Origin: Enchytraeus crypticus
Taxonomy: Eukaryota; Annelida; Clitellata; Enchytraeida; Enchytraeidae
Reading direction: 5' to 3'
DNA length: 64,000 bases
Assembly: GCA_905160935.1 (NCBI GenBank)
Contig: CAJHZI010000807.1
Coordinates: forward strand, 937,001 to 1,001,000
A program made the position numbers and the translations under genes. The stretch's first letter is position 1, and each line of letters starts with the position of its first letter. Below are positions 60,301 to 64,000 of the stretch, piece after piece. The notes under the pieces were generated by a model. The model was not told the origin of the DNA and did not search any database. It saw only the letters and a program-made list of their open reading frames with translations.

Positions 60301-61562
60301 TTGCATTACATTATTGATATGCAGAGACTGTATCAGAAATATTGGAATGGAGAAACTGTACAGAGCCTATGAAATTCTTGAAAATTTTGAATCTGAAGAA
60401 TTAGAGGTACTTGATAATATTGAGTAAAGCTAAATAAACGTATTACATTTAGGATATATTAATAATTTTTTCTGCTTTTAAGTATAGACCATAATGGTAG
60501 AACTGCATTTGATGAGCCGCTGCGCTCCGGGCTTCTCTTTAGTCATCTCTTAAAACAATTGGATTTCTTTTTATACTCTAGGGCAATTTTACAATTTCCC
60601 CGACGCGACAATTTCAATTTTTACTTTAAATTTACTTTTTTTAAATTTACGAAATTTACAACTTCCCTGAGACTTATGATGCTATATGAAAAATGTCTAG
60701 AGCCTAACAATATTTGTGGTTGCTCTCTAGTGTAATATTGTTTAGTTATGGCACTCTTGTTTTTGTAGTCTGCACTGCTTCTTTCGATGTAGGACAATTG
60801 TCATATTTGTCTAGGTGTCTAATTGACGAATAAAGATCTTCATATGATTTGATAGCTAATTCGTATGTTGATATGAAGAGAAAAGCAGAGGGTAAAATTA
60901 TGTGGAGGAGTTATATATCAGGGACCTGCCACAAGACAGGTCCCTGATAGGTCTCTTTTAATAGAGAAAGAGAGGAGGAGAGATAATATAGACCTTATAT
61001 AATATGTAGGTGTAACTCTGTTCACATAATAAACAAAGCCTAATGGGAGAGTGGGGAGGGGTGTGTGCTGATATTGACGGCTGGCAATACTCTATACATG
61101 TATATTCTTATATACTTATTATGTATTTCTTCATTTATTAACAGAACGGTATTTTAAATAATTACAAAAACATTATATTTCAATTTATTGTCAAGAGATG
61201 ATAAATATATGTCTTAATTTACAGCTAATATGTGTCTAGATAGAATATCTAGAGAGGATATATTACATTTTAAGGATATATTACATTGCAGTTGCCTTCC
61301 GCAAAACAATCAATTTTATGATTGTACACAATGTACTGTGGCGCCGCTCCATTGAATGAAATAATACATAGGGTGATATTTCAATTTCAAAGTAAATACC
61401 TATTATAAAAGGTCTATATTGTGAGCCGGATTTGTTATTGTTTTATTTCTGCAGCCACGTCTAAGAGAGCTTCTAGGAAACGATAATTTTGAAGCCTACG
61501 CTGGCAAAATCTGGCAGCTGAAGTTCTGCGAGGAGTCTGCCTTTACTAGTGTGCCTCAATAG
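37553..61562 (+). CDS. NEK4: NEK4-type NIMA-related serine/threonine kinase, complete in 18 coding exons
   Basis: Protein kinase of the NIMA family; NEK4 is tied to primary cilia, microtubules and the DNA-damage response. Coding exons: 37553-37645, 38695-38961, 39615-39715, 40534-40630, 43393-43500, 46490-46647, 47102-47204, 48542-48685, 50815-50961, 51962-52702, 54573-55037, 55742-55814, 56051-56178, 56982-57181, 57565-57899, 59044-59104, 60325-60406, 61455-61562. They total 3,411 bases including the stop (1,136 residues). The kinase domain (about residues 1-270) shows [23 protein letters not shown] (the NEK4-like form of DFG), [19 protein letters not shown] and [14 protein letters not shown] long Ser/Arg/Glu-rich middle and an acidic stretch follow. 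The C-terminus [18 protein letters not shown] and [11 protein letters not shown] matches the NEK4 tail. All splice phases agree. It is longer than human NEK4 (about 840 residues) through the low-complexity middle. Confidence 0.95.
37755..37860 (-). repeat. SINE family B fragment in NEK4 intron 1
   Basis: Reverse of the tRNA half: CAAGAATCGAACCCACGTGA then ACACCTCAAAT and TTTAAAATTTCATGATG. Confidence 0.55.
38695..38961 (+). CDS. NEK4: NEK4 exon 2: catalytic lysine, C-helix, hinge
   Basis: It encodes [58 protein letters not shown] and [10 protein letters not shown]. The ATP-binding lysine is in VLKK. The acceptor is TTTCAATTTCAG and the donor GTGGGT, phase 0 both sides. Confidence 0.97.
39195..39300 (+). 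repeat. SINE 3' tail with (TTA)n
   Basis: GTCCCTGACATCATCCCTGG, ATGAGGAAACAGACGTTAAA, then 40 bases of (TTA)n. Only the family A-like 3' part remains. NEK4 intron 2. Confidence 0.6.
39615..39715 (+). CDS. NEK4: NEK4 exon 3: catalytic loop
   Basis: It encodes [18 protein letters not shown] and [16 protein letters not shown] catalytic loop and DLG metal-binding motif, all key residues present. The acceptor is TTATTTAG and the donor GTAAGT, phase 2. Confidence 0.97.
39788..40170. repeat. (CA)n tract and 18-bp GATC-rich satellite
   Basis: A CACACA run is followed by about 17 units of the type CACTGATCACATGATCAA; each holds the palindrome TGATCA once or twice. It begins about 70 bases after the donor of NEK4 exon 3. 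The opposing 63- and 65-codon frames are artefacts of the 18-bp period. Confidence 0.92.
40534..40630 (+). CDS. NEK4: NEK4 exon 4: activation loop
   Basis: It encodes [20 protein letters not shown] and [12 protein letters not shown], the activation segment, nearly identical to the vertebrate NEK4 pattern. The acceptor is CTCTGTAG and the donor GTTTGT, phase 0 out. Confidence 0.97.
41135..41254 (-). repeat. SINE family A, minus copy
   Basis: TGTTAACGTCAGTTTCCTCA, GACGGGCGAGCTCAGGATTT, GAACCCCGC (reversed B box) and ACATCGCCACTGGCTCC (reversed 5' end). Confidence 0.85.
41681..42709. mobile_element. MITE-like element with CGGACAAAAGCCC termini inserted in the minisatellite
   Basis: The left end GGTTCCCGGACAAAAGCCCC and inverted right end GGTGTACGAACAAAAGCCC match at 15 of 19 bases, and each end carries further copies of GGACAAAAGCCCCC. 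The interrupted array gives near-matching flanks, TTGTTGTGT at 41672-41680 and TTTTTGTGT at 42710-42718, a probable 8-9 bp target duplication. No ORF of note; it contains another repeat at 42335-42540. Confidence 0.75.
42335..42540 (-). repeat. LINE-related 3' fragment inside the MITE-like element
   Basis: CTACTGGCAGGTCCATGGCA with the downstream TTCTTGGGGGATTCTGATTA and CCATCCTCAGCTTCGACTAA recurs at 48247-48475. Confidence 0.65.
43393..43500 (+). CDS. NEK4: NEK4 exon 5: kinase subdomain IX, preceded by an in-frame repeat array
   Basis: It encodes [20 protein letters not shown] and [16 protein letters not shown]. The acceptor TTGTACAG and the first 17 or so exon bases are copied many times upstream as a 54-bp tandem repeat. 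The frame stays open through the repeats into this exon (open from 42931). The true acceptor is chosen because only here does the sequence continue into GCCVYEM. Confidence 0.95.
44063..46041 (-). mobile_element. Probable DNA transposon relic with TIRs carrying the 'DCYFC' ORF family
   Basis: The left end CACAGGTCAACAAAATTAAG and the inverted right end CACTGGTCAACAGTGATTTT correspond, and the match resumes through CATCAG to TTTGACGCTGATT (44128-44140 and 45971-45983). The implied TIRs are about 85 bp with indels. TTA stands outside both ends, a possible 3-bp target duplication. It lies in NEK4 intron 5. A broken minus-strand gene fills the interior. Confidence 0.65.
44372..45560 (-). pseudogene. 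Relic of an invertebrate multicopy ORF family ([10 protein letters not shown] motif)
   Basis: Minus-strand pieces in order are [56 protein letters not shown] with [60 protein letters not shown] with [19 protein letters not shown], and [20 protein letters not shown] with [20 protein letters not shown] and [12 protein letters not shown]. The order matches an intronless multicopy family in Hydra, aphids and other invertebrates, usually annotated as uncharacterized. The central third (between CFLCL and CRMSLKIH) is deleted and there are several frame changes. Known function: none that I can name. Confidence 0.75.
46235..46450 (-). repeat. SINE family B, minus copy
   Basis: ATTATAGTGAAATGATCAAC through GTGAATGTCCGAGATATTAC to GGGATTCGAACCCACGAG (reversed B box). 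It ends about 40 bases before NEK4 exon 6. Confidence 0.8.
46490..46647 (+). CDS. NEK4: NEK4 exon 6: end of kinase domain
   Basis: It encodes [39 protein letters not shown] and FLEGTKK, the C-lobe end with the conserved RPS Arg. The acceptor is TTTGCGCAG and the donor GTATGA, phase 2. Confidence 0.96.
46903..47031 (-). repeat. SINE family A, minus copy
   Basis: GTTAACATCAGTTTCCACAC, CAGGATTTGAAACCCGC and ACCAACATCGCCACTGGCTG. It ends about 70 bases before NEK4 exon 7. Confidence 0.85.
47102..47204 (+). CDS. NEK4: NEK4 exon 7
   Basis: It encodes [20 protein letters not shown] then [14 protein letters not shown], a polar linker after the kinase domain. Phase 2 to 0; donor GTTCTC. Confidence 0.75.
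47390..47585 (+). repeat. Repeat family D copy
   Basis: ACTTGGGCCCACTGAAGGTT, then GCTATCAATAGCTAAGATAT and GGAAAGGATTAATAATAAG resemble the body at 7890-7985. Confidence 0.45.
47580..47900. repeat. (TTA)n-rich tract around a repeat-like unique segment
   Basis: (TTATTA)n runs at 47590-47690 and 47845-47880 flank a GC-richer segment (GCTGACTGCAGCAGAGGGTG onwards) that looks like a retroposon body but has no copy elsewhere in the window. Confidence 0.4.
48247..48475 (-). mobile_element. LINE-related 3' fragment (minus)
   Basis: TCTCTCTCAGTGCACTTCCT with a small internal inverted duplication of the CAGTAGGAA segment, then the same TTCTTGGGGGGATTTTGC and CCTCAGCTTCGACTAACATT as at 42400-42530. 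Confidence 0.7.
48542..48685 (+). CDS. NEK4: NEK4 exon 8, with its 3' edge duplicated downstream
   Basis: It encodes [20 protein letters not shown] and [20 protein letters not shown]. The acceptor is ATTTTAG and the donor GTATCT, phase 0 both sides. The last 35 bases, the donor and about 90 intron bases are repeated once directly downstream (128-bp period). Confidence 0.75.
48651..48906 (+). repeat. 128-bp tandem duplication across the NEK4 exon 8 donor
   Basis: CTGATGCTAGCTCTAAAAAT begins at 48651 and again at 48779. Each copy holds the last exon bases, a GTATCT donor and about 90 intron bases ending TATATATGTATAC. The copies are about 90 percent identical; the second reads TCTTTA|GTATCT at the junction. 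Confidence 0.92.
49390..50720 (+). mobile_element. Non-LTR retrotransposon (LINE), 5'-truncated, with long RT frame
   Basis: The reverse transcriptase reads [92 protein letters not shown] and [18 protein letters not shown], then the C-terminal [16 protein letters not shown] and [12 protein letters not shown] is the catalytic motif (usually YADD). A single in-frame TGA at 49803-49805 splits the frame, and another change follows RQLIN. It ends in a GAGAGA tail at about 50720. The clade (RTE-like or related) is not certain. The endonuclease domain is absent. Confidence 0.9.
50815..50961 (+). CDS. NEK4: NEK4 exon 9
   Basis: It encodes [20 protein letters not shown] through LPSKQTE, a polar linker. 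The start is chosen at GTCAAG|AAA because it keeps phase 0; the stronger-looking TATGTAG acceptor seven bases upstream would not fit the frame of exon 8. A LINE ends about 100 bases before it. Confidence 0.65.
51962..52702 (+). CDS. NEK4: NEK4 exon 10: long charged region
   Basis: A 741-bp exon, open throughout. It begins [19 protein letters not shown], is rich in Arg/Glu/Lys/Ser, with [20 protein letters not shown] near the middle. The acceptor is ACTTTTAG and the donor GTAAGT, phase 0 both sides. Likely disordered or partly helical. Confidence 0.85.
52740..54540. other. NEK4 intron 10: no further gene seen
   Basis: AT-rich sequence with one SINE tail fragment; no other coding or structural feature was recognised. 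Confidence 0.6.
53825..53890 (+). repeat. SINE 3' tail fragment
   Basis: GTCCCTGACATTGCCTTATG then GAGGAATCAGACGTTAAATT and a TTGATTGATT tail, like the 3' part of family A. Confidence 0.5.
54573..55037 (+). CDS. NEK4: NEK4 exon 11: Ser/Arg/Glu-rich region
   Basis: It encodes [20 protein letters not shown], then RS- and EK-rich sequence ending [12 protein letters not shown]. The acceptor is TTACGCAG and the donor GTAGGC, phase 0. SR-type repeats are a plausible phosphorylation-rich disordered region. Confidence 0.85.
55405..55640 (-). repeat. Interspersed repeat family C, minus copy
   Basis: CCCTTAAATCCCAGTTTAAC, AGCCCTAGGCGCTCACCAAC, CTTCTACGACATGTGCATA and GACACAACACGGGGAGG follow the family order. 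Confidence 0.8.
55742..55814 (+). CDS. NEK4: NEK4 exon 12 (small)
   Basis: This 73-bp exon encodes [20 protein letters not shown] then HTSI. The acceptor is GGATTGACAG and the donor GTCAGT, phase 0 to 1, matching the following exon. Confidence 0.7.
55870..56050. repeat. (TTGA)n tract before NEK4 exon 13
   Basis: Repeated TTGATTGATTGA and TAGATAGATTGA tetranucleotides running to within a few bases of the exon 13 acceptor. Confidence 0.9.
56051..56178 (+). CDS. NEK4: NEK4 exon 13, with its 3' edge triplicated
   Basis: It encodes [20 protein letters not shown], then [20 protein letters not shown] and LK, donor GTATGC, phase 1 to 0. Two further copies of its last 17 bases with a donor-like sequence follow at about 77-bp spacing in the intron. 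Confidence 0.75.
56161..56345 (+). repeat. About 77-bp tandem triplication across the NEK4 exon 13 donor
   Basis: CTTCAACAGATTGAAGG occurs at 56163, 56240 and 56316. In each it is followed by a donor-like sequence: GTATGC, GTAAGC and GCAAGC. Intron bases with GTGTAGTGTATACTAAA fill the rest of the first two units. Confidence 0.92.
56982..57181 (+). CDS. NEK4: NEK4 exon 14: acidic region
   Basis: It encodes [39 protein letters not shown] and [14 protein letters not shown]. The Ser/Thr block resembles the LSSSTSSTDKSDG segment of vertebrate NEK4. The acceptor is TGTTCTAG and the donor GTTAGA, phase 2. Confidence 0.85.
57345..57563. repeat. About 65-bp minisatellite abutting the NEK4 exon 15 acceptor
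   Basis: Three to four units of the form GATGGTATGATTGGATTTAT, TCTCAACTTAATTAATTGAT and TATC. The last unit ends in GATTGATTACAG, the acceptor itself. Confidence 0.8.
57565..57899 (+). CDS. NEK4: NEK4 exon 15
   Basis: It encodes [20 protein letters not shown] (compare NALVQLMTQTLKLD of vertebrate NEK4), an acidic loop, then [19 protein letters not shown]. The donor is GTGTCT after 57899 or GTGTGG after 57881; both give phase 1. Confidence 0.85.
57945..58215 (+). repeat. Interspersed repeat family C, plus copy with (GAT)n tail
   Basis: GTTGTGTCTGGGTTGTTTGA, CACGTGTCGTAGAAGGCGAC, CTATTCGTATCCCGACCCTG and GATGATGATGATGATGA. Confidence 0.85.
58396..58525 (+). repeat. SINE family A, plus copy
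   Basis: TGGAGCCAGTGGCGATGTCG, GGTTCAAATCC (B box), CTCGCCCGTTACTGACATCG and GAGTGAGGAAACTGACGTTA. Confidence 0.88.
59044..59104 (+). CDS. NEK4: NEK4 exon 16 (small)
   Basis: This 61-bp exon encodes [20 protein letters not shown]. The acceptor is TTATTGCAG and the donor GTAAGT, phase 1 to 2. The frame was chosen because it joins both neighbours and gives the GRLWERI helix; the overlapping frame [11 protein letters not shown] does not fit the phases. Confidence 0.8.
59105..59330 (+). repeat. About 42-bp minisatellite starting at the NEK4 exon 16 donor
   Basis: Five drifted units of the form CTTTAAGTACTGCTCGTTAT and AAGCCATTTGTGTGG. The array starts within the first bases of the intron, but exon bases are not clearly included. 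Confidence 0.75.
59700..60185. repeat. 17-bp minisatellite (CATTACATGGCTACGTT)
   Basis: About 25 imperfect units, NEK4 intron 16. The overlapping open frames of about 80-115 codons in three registers are artefacts of the period. Confidence 0.92.
60325..60406 (+). CDS. NEK4: NEK4 exon 17
   Basis: It encodes [18 protein letters not shown] then ENFESEELE, the conserved NEK4 tail (compare DVIRGLGVQLLEQVYDLL). The acceptor is GATATGCAG and the donor GTACTT, phase 0 out. Confidence 0.9.
61455..61562 (+). CDS. NEK4: NEK4 exon 18: C-terminus and stop
   Basis: It encodes [20 protein letters not shown] then [15 protein letters not shown] and TAG, matching the LREHMGEKY and RQLKFFEE end of NEK4. The acceptor is TTTCTGCAG. 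Confidence 0.93.
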   Translation, partial: PRLRELLGNDNFEAYAGKIWQLKFCEESAFTSVPQ

Positions 61563-61990
61563 CGCTACGTGGTCTGGGTTGATGCAGCATTAGGAAGGAA
61601 CTAATTATGTGTGATGAGTTCTCTGGAAAGATAGGAATCATGATCATTCACCATCCTGCAGCTGGTGCAGATTGTGATCTACTCAGCCATACGATTTGGA
61701 AAATGTTGTAAAATGCCTACTCTGAAAACCATTGTAAAAACTGTAGAGAATCGTCATCGCTTTGTACATTCATAGCATAGTTACATGTACTTAGCTCACG
61801 TTCCGCTAAACTGTGGCAAGATCTCAGCGAGTGTGGAAATATAAAATCTCTGACCTATCTTTTCAGAAAGAAACTGAAAGGAATATTTCATTTCGATCAC
61901 AACAGTGAGAGGATTGTTTCTTCAATATTTGTCTACCGTTGTATTTAGTTTTCTGTATTCAACTGTTCGGATTAAACATCTGGTTGATTA
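61563..61990 (+). other. Probable NEK4 3' UTR
   Basis: Non-coding sequence after the NEK4 stop. No canonical AATAAA was seen; an ATTAAA variant at 61971-61976 is the best candidate polyadenylation signal. The UTR end is a guess. Confidence 0.35.
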
Positions 61991-63610
61991 ATTAAACCCG
62001 TCGTAGGGTACTTTCTGGATAGATAGTAAGACTGTAAGACATCTGCATACCTGCTGCACCAGTTTGTAGCTGGAAATGTGTCTATAGGGTAGTTAAATGA
62101 AGCGATAATATTCTGTAATTTTACGATTTTTGTAAGTTATAGTGCGGGTAGGACCTAGAACTGTGAGTTTCTTAGCTAAATATTGCGTTTAGGCCTACAT
62201 CGAGACTGAATTGCTCCATGGAGGAATAACTAATTAATGTTAAATTGTTATCCACTGTTAATTTGTCAAGCTTTCAGTGTATAATTGCCAGTATATAAAT
62301 TATATATTCACTTGTCTGGATTAGATTCGTTGTAATTCGCTCAATCAATCAATAGAGATTTAACGTTCGGTTCCTCATCGTTGGCACGTATGCCTCGAGA
62401 CAACTCTGAAACTACCGAAATTTTGACGCAGGCCAATCCTAAATGCATAGTTATATAGTGATCTAAGAAAAACGTGATAAAAACAGTGCAAGTTATTTTT
62501 AAGACAAGATTGGCTGTGTGAAAAGAGACGGGCAGAGAAATGCAGATTTCACGTAGGCCTACTTTAAATGGCAAATATTTTTAGCAGAGAATTTCGTAGT
62601 TTGGAGCTTTGGATATTAATGAACTTCTCTCTCATGATCTTCACAGTTGCAGGTCCAAGGTGTATATCCCTACTAAAATTCTACTTTCACTCTCCGTAAA
62701 TAACTCTCCATTGATTACCAGTTAATCTCTTCACAAAATCTATACCTTTTTGCAATAATCAGAGGTGTGGCTGGCCGGACCCCACCAGCCATGACCTAGG
62801 GCACTTACACAATTTGTTTAAATTCGAAGATGGTTTTCTTTGGGGGGGGGGATCAAAGTTAGTTTCGTTAATGTAAGCCAACATATAGCGCAGTAAAGAT
62901 TTAGCGTCCTCACCAATGATTAAGTTAGTCAATGTAGAATCTTTAGTATGTTTGATATCAATTACTTAAGATTGATTCAACATTAAAAATTACTTTTTCA
63001 AATACCAAGATATAGGCCCTAATTTGAAAGTGTTATATTTCGTTAAATCTCTAAATTAATTTTATAAACAAAAATGAGTTTCGTTCATATGTGTTTATAC
63101 AATCAATGTCATGTGAATTGGTTCAGTAAAAATATTTCCTCGACAACTACTGATAATACAGTTAATATCAGGTCATCAGTTAATATTGTCGCAATATTGT
63201 AGATTAATTATTATAATAAATATCAATTGGAAGAGGCCACATATTGCATTAGTTAACAACAATACAATCAATCCAAAAGACCAAAATTTACCATTTATTT
63301 TCACATTTTCAAATCAGTTCAATAAATTAGTAGAAATGAATAATATTACCAACACAAATAAATGTAACACAAAATATGACTAATTGGGGCCCCACATTAA
63401 CAAAGTATTCGTGGTATAACTGCACAAATAATAATAATAAATTATAGTTTATCAGCCTGTGAAATCTACGCTATGATATACAGCCTACAGTTACGCAAAA
63501 CACAGTCTGCTGTTGGTCTAAGATTCATTCAAAATACAGCTTTATTTGCTCTGCTTTATTTCGCAATACACTGTAGTAGATTTTTTAATATGCACATTTT
63601 ATTTTACCAG
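61990..63610. other. Intergenic stretch after NEK4
   Basis: AT-rich with no convincing exon. A SINE-like end in reverse (TTTAACGTTCGGTTCCTCAT) is at about 62355. A run of nine or ten Gs lies at about 62842. Confidence 0.5.
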
Positions 63611-63689
63611 AAGGATGGACGAACTTGCAGCGTGCTTGACTGAGAAGCAGAAAGCACAGGTTCTTATCTCGGCTGAACTGTCTCTGACA
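63611..63689 (+). CDS. Possible first coding exon of an unrecognised gene
   Basis: After the acceptor-like ATTTTACCAG, the sequence AAGGATGG gives a well-placed ATG (63615) and MDELAACLTEKQKAQVLISA then ELSLT, followed by GTATCT as a possible donor. It is amphipathic and compositionally protein-like. No family was recognised and the rest would lie beyond the window. Confidence 0.4.
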
Positions 63690-64000
63690 GTATCTTTAGT
63701 AGTACAGAACAGAGATAAAATATGGATCTTTTAGTTGTTTAAATACTAGAAATTTAAATAACACTTAAATTACGATTTTTAAATTCAGGACTCACAGCTG
63801 ATAAGACACTTATTAGAAAATAATTCCACTTTAACCTCGTATAATATACTGTAATATACAAAATGAACTACTCAGAGATCCGATCCAGAAAACAAATATT
63901 AAATGCTAGCGCTAATCTGCAGTCAGATTTACTTCTGCGAAAATCCAAATGACCATTGTCTTAAAACTCATTGCTTCTTTCATTGATTTCTCCAGGGGGG

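Overview
Organism: an AT-rich, intron-rich bilaterian animal genome, probably a marine invertebrate. The evidence is spliced protein-coding genes with consistent GT-AG phases, tRNA-derived SINEs, non-LTR retrotransposons, Tc1/mariner-type elements and abundant mini/microsatellites. The sequence alone does not fix the phylum. There are no bacterial-style operons, CRISPR arrays or IS elements. LAYOUT: (1) 1-20,165, minus strand: most of a tubulin-glycylase gene of the TTLL3/TTLL8 type. I could place 14 coding exons with matching splice phases; the C-terminal exons lie beyond the left edge and one internal stretch was not located. (2) 20,172-37,552: a repeat-rich intergenic region. It holds a cluster of TA-flanked mariner-type and fold-back elements, a LINE copy broken by nested SINEs next to an oppositely oriented LINE copy, a TIR-bounded element carrying a relic of an invertebrate multicopy 'uncharacterized' protein family, and a 1-kb satellite with higher-order structure. 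One weak candidate small gene lies on the minus strand near 29.1 kb. (3) 37,553-61,562, plus strand: a complete NEK4-type protein kinase gene in 18 coding exons, whose joined length is a whole number of codons (about 1,136 residues). Its introns hold many SINEs, a LINE with a reverse transcriptase, a TIR-flanked MITE and a second TIR-bounded element with another multicopy invertebrate ORF family. (4) 61,563-64,000: no supported gene except one possible first coding exon near 63.6 kb. HOW THE GENES RELATE: TTLL3-type enzymes glycylate axonemal tubulin and NEK4-type kinases are linked to cilia and the DNA-damage response, so two divergently transcribed genes with ciliary connections sit side by side, about 17 kb apart. 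Co-regulation is not shown by the sequence. MOST NOTABLE: at four separate exon-intron junctions in these two genes, the junction itself (exon edge plus splice site) has been tandemly duplicated: TTLL3-like exon 13 (43-bp unit, 7 copies), NEK4 exon 5 (54-bp unit, in frame, many copies), NEK4 exon 8 (128-bp unit, 2 copies) and NEK4 exon 13 (about 77-bp unit, 3 copies). Two more exons (NEK4 exons 15 and 16) have tandem arrays that abut their splice sites. This multiplies splice sites in coding genes and is the observation I would follow up first. Second, two widespread invertebrate ORF families usually labelled only 'uncharacterized' each lie here between inverted repeats, which suggests that they are relics of DNA transposons.
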